Shown: piece after piece, positions 8,870 to 17,381 of the stretch
Numbering within the stretch: the first letter of the stretch is position 1
Layout of the letters: each line of letters starts with the position of its first letter
The notes under the pieces: generated by a model
Told to the model about the DNA's origin: nothing
What the model saw: the letters and a program-made list of their open reading frames with translations, nothing else
Databases searched by the model: none
Source: Marisediminitalea lipolytica
GTDB lineage: Bacteria > Pseudomonadota > Gammaproteobacteria > Enterobacterales > Alteromonadaceae
Length of the DNA stretch: 64,000 bases
Assembly (NCBI RefSeq): GCF_001758465.1
Contig: NZ_MJIC01000006.1
Coordinates: 114,539 to 178,538 of the forward strand
Direction of reading: 5' to 3'
Position numbers and translations under genes: made by a program

Positions 8870-9226
8870 TTACCAAGGCCCTTGTAAAATATTACCGGCG
8901 TCTTTGTCGTTAACTGACACTGCTACCAGAGAAACTGCATATTGTTCGCACAACTGTTTAATCGACACTCTTTCTTCTGGCGTCAGCACTAAATCTTCTA
9001 CATAAATAGAGCGACACTGACCGCTGGTAATTAACCGCCGGATCCATGCAGGTACTTTTTCCTGATCAGGTTTTTGAATACGGATTGCATAATCTACATC
9101 CTTCTGAAATGCCACCGAATTTGACAACAAATAAGACCAGCCTTTGTTAGCCCCTGCATTTCTGGCTATACGCTGAGGAAACTGAACGATGTTACTGTCG
9201 GATTGATAAGTAATTGCAGTCGTCAT
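8870..9226 (-). CDS. SulA-like SOS cell-division inhibitor (118 aa)
   Basis: A short protein whose second half resembles the SulA/SOS-inhibitor fold: an IQKPDQEKVPAWIRRLITSG helix region, then CRSIYVEDLVLTPEE and a terminal strand VSLVAVSVND, comparable with [22 protein letters not shown] of E. coli SulA. SulA blocks FtsZ polymerisation during DNA damage. Identity to SulA is low, so function is inferred from fold pattern, size and control. The ATG at 9226 has an AGGAC ribosome site, and a perfect LexA core box ends 10 bases upstream. A longer frame to 9529 has no start that fits and would place the operators inside the gene. Confidence 0.7.
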   Translation of the reverse strand: MTTAITYQSDSNIVQFPQRIARNAGANKGWSYLLSNSVAFQKDVDYAIRIQKPDQEKVPAWIRRLITSGQCRSIYVEDLVLTPEERVSIKQLCEQYAVSLVAVSVNDKDAGNILQGPW

Positions 9227-9235
9227 TTCTTTGTC

Positions 9236-9268
9236 CTGTTTTTCCATACAGTGTGTATGTGTATACAG
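9236..9268 (-). promoter_or_regulatory. Tandem LexA boxes upstream of the SulA-like gene
   Basis: Bases 9236-9251 give a perfect CTGT-N8-ACAG. Bases 9253-9268 give a second copy with one mismatch in the core (GTGT-N8-ACAG on the plus strand). Their centres are 17 bp apart, and the first ends just before the ribosome site of the 9226 gene. This is the expected layout for strong SOS repression. Confidence 0.8.
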
Positions 9269-9497
9269 TAGTTGTATGTAAAACAACTTGCAAGTCTTTT
9301 TTGCTACTTTTTTAAACGATATGGGTAACAGCCAACTATCGCTTGTGCTTTTTTTGCGATTCTTGCTAAGACGATAAGCAATAATTCCTTGTAATACAGG
9401 CTCTACAGCAAGGGGGTACTGATGGTTTTTTTGTCTATGTATAAGTGAGTTACGCAGGTAGGGATTTAGGGACTGGTATTCTTTCCTCACAAAATCT

Positions 9498-10121
9498 TCA
9501 GCGTGATTCAGCCAATCGAGCCGTAACAACGTAGCGTAAGGGAGGGTTGGTGTTCAGCCCATCAAAGGGATAGCAGGTTATCAATAACAGCTGGTCCTGA
9601 GCAGGGTTAATAAGCCATTGCGTTGTTCGGGTATCAATAACGTTTGTCGATGTCACTTCATAGTTTAGCCACTTTCCTGATCGGCTTTGCAACGCAAATT
9701 TGTCGCCAGGGTGCAGGTCGGCGAGGAGGCTGAAGTGAGTATCACGGTGGCCATGAATAACCATGGTGCCGGGCGCCTCGGGAAGTGCAGTACCATCTGC
9801 GAGTCCCGGACCGAACGCCAGCGCAGTATCAGTACTGCCGGCCAACACATATAACTGTTTTTGCAGGCTGGTAAAATCCAGCCTGGCAACTGGCCAGGTG
9901 TCAGCCCAGGCCCAGGGCTTAGTGTTTTGGCCGCTGTGCAGACTCTGCTGCCAGGCGCTGGCAATTAAGTACTGTGCCAGCAGTGCTTTGCTTTTTATCC
10001 ACAGCGTATTCCCCCAGCACAGGGTTATCAAAACCAGTAACCCAATCATTGTGAGTCGTTTTAGCAGTGCAGAGCGAGTTGCATTGCTAACGGAGCAAAG
10101 TTTAGCTGCCTGCTGATGCAC
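9498..10121 (-). CDS. Class GN sortase (marine proteobacterial type)
   Basis: A 207-aa Gram-negative sortase with an N-terminal membrane anchor (about 22-42) and a periplasmic transpeptidase domain. The catalytic residues are visible: H125 in HGHRDTHF, C183 in the TCYPF motif and R196 in LRYVV. It should cleave a C-terminal sorting signal and transfer the protein to an acceptor; in this clade the acceptor is unknown. The GTG start lies inside the last codons of the upstream VIT/VWA gene (20-base overlap), a fixed gene pair in marine proteobacteria. Confidence 0.92.
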   Translation of the reverse strand: MHQQAAKLCSVSNATRSALLKRLTMIGLLVLITLCWGNTLWIKSKALLAQYLIASAWQQSLHSGQNTKPWAWADTWPVARLDFTSLQKQLYVLAGSTDTALAFGPGLADGTALPEAPGTMVIHGHRDTHFSLLADLHPGDKFALQSRSGKWLNYEVTSTNVIDTRTTQWLINPAQDQLLLITCYPFDGLNTNPPLRYVVTARLAESR

Positions 10122-12231
10122 CGGCTTTTCCTTTATGCAGGCTTAGCACACCCAGTAGCGAACAGCCCAGTAACCCGAGCCAAAAGCTCAGCGTTGCCGT
10201 ACTGGCGGTTTGGGCAAACATAACTGCCTGCTGGGCAGAGCCGGCGGGCATAACGTTAGCAATCGACTGGCTTCTTAACGGCGACTTGATGGGGCGGGCA
10301 GGGGAGCTGTCAATGGCGATAAAAGCGGTATAGCGGGTTAATAAGCGATGTTCCAGTGCGACTCCAAGCACTAGATTGCGTACGGTGTCTTTATCCAGAG
10401 AGCCTGTTCTGCCCTGATCTTCGAGTTCGATAATTTTGTGCCGGGCCCACAGGGAGCCTATTGCTGTGGCTGCGGTTGTACTGGCTCCATTAATTGTAGT
10501 TTGCCAGTGCTTATCGGCCTTGTCGCCCTGTACCGGTAACTGCTCAATCGGCTGAGGTAGTTTAGCAAAGGAGACCAGGGCTTCGTTATAAAACAAATCG
10601 GCCGGTTTGGCTGGATAGGCTTCAGCAGTGAGTGGCCAGCCAATCTGAATGTTAGTGGCGACGACATGATTTAATTTAGCCAGCAGGCGCGTTATTCTTT
10701 GCTGTACTTCGTTGGTTGAACCAATCAACTCAAAACTGCCGCGGCCTAATTGCGCCGCCTTACGCATAAAGAAAGCATTTGGCGCGCTGCCAATGCCAAC
10801 GGTAAACAATCTGGCGTCGTGACCGGTGGCCGTAATCAGGTCAAACAGCGCTGCTTCGTTTCCAATAGCACCATCGGTTATAAATACAATTTGTTGTAAT
10901 CGCTCTGTCGCCCGAAGCTGGTCATACGCGGCTTGCATCGCCGGATACATCTCTGTGCCACCATCTGCTTGTAACGAGGCTACCCAGTGTTGGGCGACGG
11001 GCTTAATGTCACTGTTTGCGGCTACCACACGGTCATTAAACAGGTTGAACTCATCATTAAATGCAATAATATTAAAACGATCATCTGGCGCTAGCTGTTC
11101 AATGGCCTCAGCCAGGCTGGCTTTAGCCTGAATAATCGATTTACCTTGCATAGAACCTGAAATATCGATCACAAACAGGATGTCTTTGGCCAGGGGCTGT
11201 TTTACCTGTGCTGTGGGGGGGATCATCATCAGCATGGCATAGGTCTCATTATCCTGGGTTTGCTGAAACAGCGCAGCGCGAGGCACGTTGGCCGCTACGG
11301 GCTGCCACTGAATAACCACATCCCGGTTCATTTCTTCCTGTTTGCGGGCAAAACTAAGCTCATAGTGCTGTGGCGTTTGTTGCACCGCCAGTTCATGGTA
11401 AAGGCCCTTTATTGCTGCCAGTTCCATCCCCGCTTGCAGGGTGACAGAAAGTTGCAATGGATTTTGCGGCCCGTCACTTAAGTTGGAGTCAGTCATCGGC
11501 GGCGTAATAAGTTCGGCGTCCGGCACCTGATCAGTGGCCATGGCCCAGCCCGATTGATTAGTAGTCAGGGTTGGATCATTGCTGTGTGGCACTTCCTGGG
11601 GGAGTAAAGAAACGCCTGGAATATATCTTGGAGTGAGCGTGGTAGGTAAACGCCACTCAAACAGGCCGTCCTGGTAACTGACTCTGTCGATAAAGGTTAA
11701 GGTAACCTTTATGCTCTGATGCGGGGCAATGTTAGCCACTTTTTGTGTAAACAGATTGTCCCGTTGTTGCATTGTCAGCGCGGCTCGCTGTCCGGCTGAT
11801 TTAGCCTGGTTATACAGGACCTGTGCGGCTTTTCGTTCTTTGATTTCGCCGCTGATGCGGCGTTCGCCAATTTGCATTTCCATTTGCTGAATAGCTGCCG
11901 TCATCGGCAGGGGAAACACATAGGTGCCTTCTGCCCAAATGTCGGATGCATTGCGAAAGTGCTGCACATACTCTGTGGTAACAACCAGTCCGTTAATGAT
12001 AGCAGAAACCTCGGTTGCCAGATGCACAGCGTGGATTGCCTGGCCTGAAGCTGATGTTAAGCGAAATTGCCCGGCCTGAACCATGGCAGATTCATCTGCT
12101 CTGGCAACCAGGCTTAAAAGGGTGGCGGCTATCGTCACTATGAGAATGACCAGCCACCAAAGCCAGGCTCTGGATTTGCGTCTGGGTTGTGGGTCAAAGA
12201 TCAGGTGTTTCGGAATGCGTTTTGGGTACAT
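10102..12231 (-). CDS. Marine proteobacterial sortase target: VIT and VWA domain protein
   Basis: 709 aa. A transmembrane signal (about 22-43) leads to an inter-alpha-trypsin-inhibitor VIT domain (about 50-190, containing ERKAAQVLYNQA), then a VWA domain starting near 350 with MIDAS residues D356-x-S358-x-S360. The tail has FAQTAS (about 672-677), a hydrophobic helix and a Lys-containing end, so it is a degenerate LPxTG-type sorting signal. It is the dedicated substrate of the downstream sortase, with which it overlaps. Probably surface- or periplasm-exposed and involved in metal-dependent adhesion, by analogy with VWA proteins; biological role unknown. Confidence 0.92.
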   Translation of the reverse strand: MYPKRIPKHLIFDPQPRRKSRAWLWWLVILIVTIAATLLSLVARADESAMVQAGQFRLTSASGQAIHAVHLATEVSAIINGLVVTTEYVQHFRNASDIWAEGTYVFPLPMTAAIQQMEMQIGERRISGEIKERKAAQVLYNQAKSAGQRAALTMQQRDNLFTQKVANIAPHQSIKVTLTFIDRVSYQDGLFEWRLPTTLTPRYIPGVSLLPQEVPHSNDPTLTTNQSGWAMATDQVPDAELITPPMTDSNLSDGPQNPLQLSVTLQAGMELAAIKGLYHELAVQQTPQHYELSFARKQEEMNRDVVIQWQPVAANVPRAALFQQTQDNETYAMLMMIPPTAQVKQPLAKDILFVIDISGSMQGKSIIQAKASLAEAIEQLAPDDRFNIIAFNDEFNLFNDRVVAANSDIKPVAQHWVASLQADGGTEMYPAMQAAYDQLRATERLQQIVFITDGAIGNEAALFDLITATGHDARLFTVGIGSAPNAFFMRKAAQLGRGSFELIGSTNEVQQRITRLLAKLNHVVATNIQIGWPLTAEAYPAKPADLFYNEALVSFAKLPQPIEQLPVQGDKADKHWQTTINGASTTAATAIGSLWARHKIIELEDQGRTGSLDKDTVRNLVLGVALEHRLLTRYTAFIAIDSSPARPIKSPLRSQSIANVMPAGSAQQAVMFAQTASTATLSFWLGLLGCSLLGVLSLHKGKAGASAGS

Positions 12232-12450
12232 GAGCTGACTGGCTGGTTAAATGATAAGGTCATTCAATCAGCAAAACATGTCACCTCACTGCATCAACTA
12301 TGGTGTTTTTATTACCAACTATGGCGAATCATGGCAACTTAACGGAGATTAGCTAAATCCAGTCACAAGCTGTTACATCCTGGGACTTGCGCTAAATGCT
12401 GCACCCGGCTTAAATCAACCAATAAAGTAAATTTAAAAGCGGGATTTCAC

Positions 12451-12624
12451 ATGTCCACATTTAAACGAGTTAGTCTGTTAGCCGTGTTACTTCTGGGAGC
12501 CTTAGGGTTTTATCAGGTCGGGTTTCAAAGCGGCGCTCTGTTATTTTTGGCACTGGGTGTGGTGCTTGAAATCAGCTTTTGGTTTGGTGTGTTTAAATGG
12601 CAGAAAGCAAAGTCCGAAGATTAG
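12451..12624 (+). CDS. Small two-helix membrane protein (57 aa), uncharacterised
   Basis: An ATG frame encoding MSTFKRVSLLAVLLLG..., with two closely spaced hydrophobic helices (about 7-21 and 29-47) and a charged KWQKAKSED end. The N-terminal Lys-Arg suggests both ends face the cytoplasm. No strong ribosome site is visible. It lies convergent to the GlxA-type regulator with five bases between them. I do not recognise a family; the call rests on hydrophobic pattern and a clean start and stop. Confidence 0.6.
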   Translation: MSTFKRVSLLAVLLLGALGFYQVGFQSGALLFLALGVVLEISFWFGVFKWQKAKSED

Positions 12625-12629
12625 TGACT

Positions 12630-13580
12630 TCAACCAGTGTCCTGACATTGTTGAAATGTCTGACGATAGCGGCTCGGTGAGATTGACAGAAATTTTTTAA
12701 AATTATGCCGCAGTGTAACAGCATTATCAAAACCTGCACGACCGGCGATCTGTTCGATTGGCAACGACGTGGTTTCCAGTAATTGTCGGGCAATCTCAAG
12801 TTTACGTTCACACAACCATTGATGCGGGGTTATTTTAAATTGCCGGATAAACTGACGGTCAAATGTGCGACGGGTCATATTTGCCTTTGATGCTATTTGG
12901 TCAATCGTCAGGCCCGGGCCAGCATTTTTAACAGCCCAATCCATAACCTGTGACAATGCAGAACTTTTTTGCCCGAGAGGCCGCTGCACAAACTGCGATT
13001 GACCACCGTCCCGGTGAGCCGGGAGTACCATTCTGCGGGCCACGGTATTGGCATACTCATAACCAAAATCTTCGCGGATAACCGCTATTCCCAGATCAAT
13101 TGCCGCGGCACTGCCCGCAGAACAGCCAATTTTCCCGTCGTACCAGTACAGATTATCATCGCGGTAGCTAACGTGCGGAAACCGGGCTTTAAACTGCTCC
13201 GCATAGCGCCAGTGGGTAATAGCTGTCCGTTGGTTTAGCAATCCTAAGGCAGCCAGTAAAAAGGCGCCGGAGCAAAAACTAATAATTCTTCCACCATTGT
13301 GATAGTGCCTGAGCACCTCGCTAGCCAGTTCCTGACTGACAGTGGATTGTGTTACCGGAAAGCTTGGAATCACTAATAGATCGGTATCAGGCAGGGTGGT
13401 GACCCGTGGACACTGAAACTGCGTGTTACCCAAACCAGCAAAGTTATTACTACCGAGGGTAACCGTTTGCGTAGTGTACCAGTCGGAAAATTCCGGCCTG
13501 GGTAACGCAAAGAGTTCAGTTGCACAGCCTAGTTCAAACAAGGATAGCTGCTCGCAAAGGAGGATGGTTACCTTAATCAT
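12630..13580 (-). CDS. GlxA-family transcriptional regulator (DJ-1/PfpI plus AraC HTH), FtrA-like
   Basis: 316 aa. The first 170 residues form a class I amidotransferase-like DJ-1 domain with a cysteine in the nucleophile elbow (ISFCSGAFLLA). The last 100 form a double helix-turn-helix of AraC type (ANMTRRTFDRQFIRQF and IAGRAGFDN). FtrA-like regulators typically control an adjacent rhodanese gene, and here one is divergent at 13690. The ATG at 13580 begins the first strand (MIKVTILL); ATG 13592, four codons upstream, is an alternative with a GGAC box. The effector is unknown. Confidence 0.9.
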   Translation of the reverse strand: MIKVTILLCEQLSLFELGCATELFALPRPEFSDWYTTQTVTLGSNNFAGLGNTQFQCPRVTTLPDTDLLVIPSFPVTQSTVSQELASEVLRHYHNGGRIISFCSGAFLLAALGLLNQRTAITHWRYAEQFKARFPHVSYRDDNLYWYDGKIGCSAGSAAAIDLGIAVIREDFGYEYANTVARRMVLPAHRDGGQSQFVQRPLGQKSSALSQVMDWAVKNAGPGLTIDQIASKANMTRRTFDRQFIRQFKITPHQWLCERKLEIARQLLETTSLPIEQIAGRAGFDNAVTLRHNFKKFLSISPSRYRQTFQQCQDTG

Positions 13581-13650
13581 CGTCTCACGCATAAATGTCC
13601 ATATGTTATCGATAATAGTCAATTTAGACAGTTTTGGCCAGAGCAATAAG

Positions 13651-13670
13651 TGTCAATAATAAGTCTGACA
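13651..13670. promoter_or_regulatory. Inverted repeat in the GlxA regulator/rhodanese promoter region
   Basis: TGTCA (13651-13655) and TGACA (13666-13670) are separated by 10 bp, 20 bases upstream of the rhodanese ATG and inside the divergent intergenic region. It is a plausible operator for the adjacent regulator; inference only. Confidence 0.35.
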
Positions 13671-13689
13671 TTAACCAGAGGATTTCAAT

Positions 13690-14085
13690 ATGTATTCAAA
13701 CGTTATTCGCCCGGCACCGGCAGACAGCAACGAAGCACTGGCTCATTTTCAGCAATTACTCAGATTTGAAACTGACTGCTGGGACGTACACTACGCAATC
13801 AATCATGATCTCATGGACTTTGTGTTGCTGGATGTGCGCGCGGAAGAGGTTGCCAGACAAGGGTATATTGCTGGTGCCACGTTTTTACCTCATGCAAAAA
13901 TTAATCAACAGGCGCTGAGTGAATATCCTGCGGAGACTATTTTTGTGGTTTATTGCGCAGGTCCACACTGTAATGCTACAGAAAAAGCGGCAATACGACT
14001 GGCCAGATTAGGTCGTCCGGTTAAAAAAATGATTGGCGGCGTAACTGGTTGGCTGGACGAAGGTTTCGAACTTGCTCATGACTAA
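13690..14085 (+). CDS. Rhodanese-like domain protein
   Basis: 131 aa, a single rhodanese domain with the DVR of strand 2 (VLLDVRAEE) and an active-site Cys in YCAGPHCNATEKAA. This Cys-rich, CN-containing loop is typical of the rhodaneses that accompany FtrA/GlxA regulators and differs from the standard CxxGxR loop. It probably transfers sulfane sulfur or handles a thiol in the cytoplasm. The gene is divergent from the GlxA regulator, has an AGAGG ribosome site, and overlaps the following GNAT gene by eight bases. Confidence 0.9.
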   Translation: MYSNVIRPAPADSNEALAHFQQLLRFETDCWDVHYAINHDLMDFVLLDVRAEEVARQGYIAGATFLPHAKINQQALSEYPAETIFVVYCAGPHCNATEKAAIRLARLGRPVKKMIGGVTGWLDEGFELAHD

Positions 14086-14542
14086 TAAAGTAATTATCAG
14101 GTCGGCGGAAACGCGGGATATCGCTGCGGTTCTGCCCTTGATGCACAAACTGGCAGAGTTTGAAGGATACCGCCATCAGTTTAAGGTGACGGCGTCTTCG
14201 TTGCGAACCATCATTGAGCAAAATAACGACACAGGCATCGTGGTAGCAGATTCTGCTGATGCCATCGTGGGTTATCTGGCTTACTACTACTTACCCTTTA
14301 CCTATGACTTATCGCCCTGGCTGGTGATCAAAGAATTATTCGTTTGTGCGAATGCTCGTAACAGGGGCGTTGGTCAGGCGCTTTTTGCCCAGGCTCGCCA
14401 CCTATGCGCAAGCAAAGGTGGGCACAAAATAAAATGGGAAGTGTTAACGCAAAATCACAATGCGCAACGCTTTTATCAGCGCTGTGGTGCGCAATTAGAG
14501 GATGAATGGCGGATTATGTCGCTGCGTGTTCCACCTGCCTAG
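14078..14542 (+). CDS. GNAT-family N-acetyltransferase
   Basis: 154 aa from the ATG at 14078 (a TTG two codons earlier is less likely). It shows the GNAT acetyl-CoA motif A as RNRGVGQALF and the C-terminal NAQRFYQRCGAQ of motif B. It resembles the spermidine/thialysine acetyltransferase-like group (the HKLAEFEGY start and IKELFV strand), but the acceptor is unknown. Coding overlaps the rhodanese gene by eight bases, so the two are cotranslated. The 3' end overlaps the convergent gene at 14514. Confidence 0.88.
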   Translation: MTNKVIIRSAETRDIAAVLPLMHKLAEFEGYRHQFKVTASSLRTIIEQNNDTGIVVADSADAIVGYLAYYYLPFTYDLSPWLVIKELFVCANARNRGVGQALFAQARHLCASKGGHKIKWEVLTQNHNAQRFYQRCGAQLEDEWRIMSLRVPPA

Positions 14543-14933
14543 CGGGGCGCGAGACATGTAAGCTATCACAGACCATAGGCTTACCATGGATATCCTGGGC
14601 AATAACCTGTTTATCACTTACCAAAAAGATCACGCGTTTACTTATTTCAAAGTTGGTAAAATGGCCGCATTTGCCGCTTAGGACGGAATGATCGCTAAGT
14701 TCGAAACGATAGGTATATTCACCTTCGCCCGGCAGTAAAGAATACGATAATTCTTTGTCTTCGCCGTTTTGTAATTCGCCAAACTTCAGCTGTTCTTTCG
14801 CTAAGCTAATAGTGGCTTCGATAAGTTTATGATCTGAGCTGTTAGATAAGCTGATCCGTGGTGAAGATATTTGATAAGCCCAGAGTAAAGTAGCGATAGC
14901 GGCGCCAGCAAACAATATCACTTTCAGAGACAT
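14514..14933 (-). CDS. Hypothetical exported or membrane-anchored protein (139 aa)
   Basis: An N-terminal hydrophobic helix (about 3-20) is followed by a polar domain with two cysteines (in SGKCGHF and MVCDS) that could form a disulfide in the periplasm. I recognise no family. The start has a clean ATG with a GGAGA-like ribosome site. The last 29 bases overlap the convergent acetyltransferase. Confidence 0.65.
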   Translation of the reverse strand: MSLKVILFAGAAIATLLWAYQISSPRISLSNSSDHKLIEATISLAKEQLKFGELQNGEDKELSYSLLPGEGEYTYRFELSDHSVLSGKCGHFTNFEISKRVIFLVSDKQVIAQDIHGKPMVCDSLHVSRPARQVEHAAT

Positions 14934-15157
14934 TGGACTCTCCAGCGATTACAGGCAACATCTGAACTCAGAAGAAAATAAAAAGAGTGAGTCATCATTC
15001 GTTCCATGAAGCAAAGAAAAGAAGTAACACAAAATCCTTGTTGCCCGTTTAATATTGCAGCGATTTGCGCATAAATCAAGCTTTGTTGTTATTTTCTAGT
15101 TACTTGGAATCATCCTTAAGGTAAATAAAAATTCTCTCAGGCGGGCGCAGGCGCAGC

Positions 15158-15787
15158 TTAGTTTTTACGTTTACCGCGTCTGGTCCTAAAATTTTGTAAC
15201 CGGGGCAGTAAAATAATCAACGCTAACCCCCAGTAAATCAGCGGTTCCTGTAAGCCGGTTTTCCGTGACCAGCTAAAGTGTAACAGCGCCAGAAGCAGGG
15301 CTATGTAAACGGTGTTATGCAGTGATTGCCAGCGCTTGCCCAGCTGCTGACGGACTCTGTTGGGTGAGGTCATCGTGAGTGCCAGCAACAGCAACAAAGC
15401 CGCCATTCCCACTGTAATATAGGGGCGTTTAATAATTTCACTGACCACTAAAGACCAGTCAAACTGCAGCTCGAAGCTGATATACGTTAGCAAATGGACA
15501 AACGCATACACAAACACGTACACCCCCAGCATACGTCTGAGGCGCATTAGGGCCGGGGCGGGAAGGTAACGCGCGGCAGGGCTTATCAGTAATGTCAGCA
15601 GCAATAAATTAAGGGCACCAATACCGGTAAAATGAATCAGTGCCTTCACCGGGTCCGCGCCGAGGTTGTCGTTAATTCCGGCATAAAAAGTTACCAGCAA
15701 CCAGGCTAAAATAACCCCGTGTAGTGCCACTTTAACCCCGCGCAGCTGCCAGAGAGAAAGCTTGAGTGGTTTGCTCAACAACGTCAT
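15158..15787 (-). CDS. msrQ: MsrQ (YedZ), haem-binding membrane subunit of MsrPQ
   Basis: 209 aa with about six membrane helices and conserved haem-ligand histidines (HFTGIGALN, YVFVYAFVHLLTY, SLHNTVYIALLLALLHF). MsrQ is a b-type cytochrome of the ferric-reductase-like domain family that passes electrons from the quinone pool or flavin to periplasmic MsrP. It starts six bases after msrP ends, in the conserved msrPQ operon order. Together they repair oxidised methionines in envelope proteins. Confidence 0.95.
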   Translation of the reverse strand: MTLLSKPLKLSLWQLRGVKVALHGVILAWLLVTFYAGINDNLGADPVKALIHFTGIGALNLLLLTLLISPAARYLPAPALMRLRRMLGVYVFVYAFVHLLTYISFELQFDWSLVVSEIIKRPYITVGMAALLLLLALTMTSPNRVRQQLGKRWQSLHNTVYIALLLALLHFSWSRKTGLQEPLIYWGLALIILLPRLQNFRTRRGKRKN

Positions 15788-15793
15788 GATGAT

Positions 15794-16789
15794 TTAGTAA
15801 TACCGGGTGAGATCCATGTTGGTGTACAGCGGTGCCACTTCGTGATAACCGTTAAATTTTTCGGTAGCTATTCGGTTTTGCGAAAACAGCCCGCCCTCGG
15901 TAATTCTGCGTTCGCTGGCCTGACTCCAGCGGGGATGGGCCACATCCGGATTAACGTTCGCATAAAAGCCATATTCATGGGCGGCCAGGCGATTCCAGGT
16001 GGTTGGTGGCTCGCGATCGGTCAGGGTAATACTGACAACGGATTTTATACTCTTAAAACCGTATTTCCATGGCACAACCAGGCGGATTGGCGCGCCGTTT
16101 TGTGGCGGCAGCGTTTTACCGTAAACACCCACAGACATTAATGTTAGCGGATGCATGGCTTCGTCCAGTCGCAAACCTTCCACATAAGGATACTCAATTC
16201 CTCCGCCAATAAACGGATTTCGCTGGCCGGGCATTTGTTTGGGATCGAACAGGGTTTTAAATGCCACATACTTAGCCGAACCCAGCGGCTCGGCAAAACT
16301 AATGAGTTTATTAAGCTCAAAGCCGAGCCAGGGGATTACCATCGACCAGGCTTCCACACAGCGCAGGCGATACACCCGCTCTTCCAAAGCAAATCGCTGC
16401 AAAATATCGTCGTAACTCAGTGTTATGGGCTTGCGAACCATGCCGTCAATTTTAAGTGACCAAGGGTCAACCTTAAACGACTGAGCGTTTTCGACGGGAT
16501 CATCCTTGCCGGTACCAAACTCATAAAAGTTATTGTATGAGGTTACTTTGGCATAGGGCGTCATGCTCTCGTCGGTAGACAGCGTGTCGTTGCGGGTAAA
16601 TTCTAAGGTTTTGGCTGTAAAAGCAGGCTTATCCTTGCTAAACCAGCCCGCAGAGGCCGAATTACTCAGCAGCGCACCAGCGCCCAAAAAACCCATGGAC
16701 TTAAGTAAACTGCGTCTTGCAGCAAACACTGATTCGTCAGTAATGTCGCTGCTTTTGAAGGTTTGGGAAGGTTTAAATTGCTTGGTCAT
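15794..16789 (-). CDS. msrP: MsrP (YedY), molybdenum-dependent protein-methionine-sulfoxide reductase
   Basis: 331 aa. A twin-arginine signal ([17 protein letters not shown], cleaved after SNSASA) sends the folded molybdoenzyme to the periplasm. The sulfite-oxidase-like fold has the molybdenum-ligand Cys in [11 protein letters not shown]. It reduces both R- and S-methionine sulfoxide in periplasmic proteins, with electrons from MsrQ encoded just downstream. In E. coli the pair is induced by hypochlorite; no such regulator is visible here. Confidence 0.96.
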   Translation of the reverse strand: MTKQFKPSQTFKSSDITDESVFAARRSLLKSMGFLGAGALLSNSASAGWFSKDKPAFTAKTLEFTRNDTLSTDESMTPYAKVTSYNNFYEFGTGKDDPVENAQSFKVDPWSLKIDGMVRKPITLSYDDILQRFALEERVYRLRCVEAWSMVIPWLGFELNKLISFAEPLGSAKYVAFKTLFDPKQMPGQRNPFIGGGIEYPYVEGLRLDEAMHPLTLMSVGVYGKTLPPQNGAPIRLVVPWKYGFKSIKSVVSITLTDREPPTTWNRLAAHEYGFYANVNPDVAHPRWSQASERRITEGGLFSQNRIATEKFNGYHEVAPLYTNMDLTRYY

Positions 16790-16986
16790 AAGCCTTTGCT
16801 TGTTTTAGGTATTTTCACTGGTTACGAATTAAGACCAGATAAAGCACAAAAAAATTTCAACACTACTGGCATTAGTTGATTTTTGATGATTATTTCGTAC
16901 TATGACTGAACGGGTCAGAAAGAAGGCATACCAGAGCCCGGGCTTTCCGACAATGCATTACATCATCAGGGTAAGGATAATTTCAC

Positions 16987-17340
16987 ATGGTTGTGGCAAA
17001 GGGTAGTGTTGTTTTGTCGGGGTTGTTTTTGCTTGCTTCGTGCACCTCCACTCAGGAGGCCTGGTCAAACTACAAACCTTCCGAGTACGTTTATGTGGTG
17101 ACTGAAGGCGTGGATCCGGAGCCGGTATTAAAAGAAAGCGGCGTTAATTATTACTGTGAAGAGGCGGAATACACCTCTGACGGACTAAACAAAGCCTGTT
17201 ATGTCGAAAAGTCACTGGCCCAGAAAACCGACGAATTCAAACGTTCCCTGGCTGATACGCCGGTTGCCATGGCTAAGGATTTCATTGTGATTGGCAAGGT
17301 CACGCTGGAAGCGCTGGTGCATTTTACCGTAATACGCTAA
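16987..17340 (+). CDS. Hypothetical lipoprotein (117 aa)
   Basis: A type II signal peptide ends in LLASC, giving Cys19 as the lipidation site. The mature part is acidic and contains a pair of cysteines (YYCEEAEY and KACYVEK) likely to form a disulfide. An AGGA ribosome site precedes the ATG. No family recognised. It converges with the helicase gene. Confidence 0.7.
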   Translation: MVVAKGSVVLSGLFLLASCTSTQEAWSNYKPSEYVYVVTEGVDPEPVLKESGVNYYCEEAEYTSDGLNKACYVEKSLAQKTDEFKRSLADTPVAMAKDFIVIGKVTLEALVHFTVIR

Positions 17341-17381
17341 GCCAAATCACAGCAAAGCAGCTATCTCCATCACGCAGAAAG

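Noticed and set aside
9227..9529. N-terminal extension of the SulA-like gene
   Set aside because: It would place both LexA boxes and the ribosome site inside the gene and overlap the sortase gene; the sequence looks non-coding.
12290..12345. Repeated CAACTATGG as a regulatory or recombination repeat
   Set aside because: Only two copies of nine bases, imperfectly placed; likely chance.
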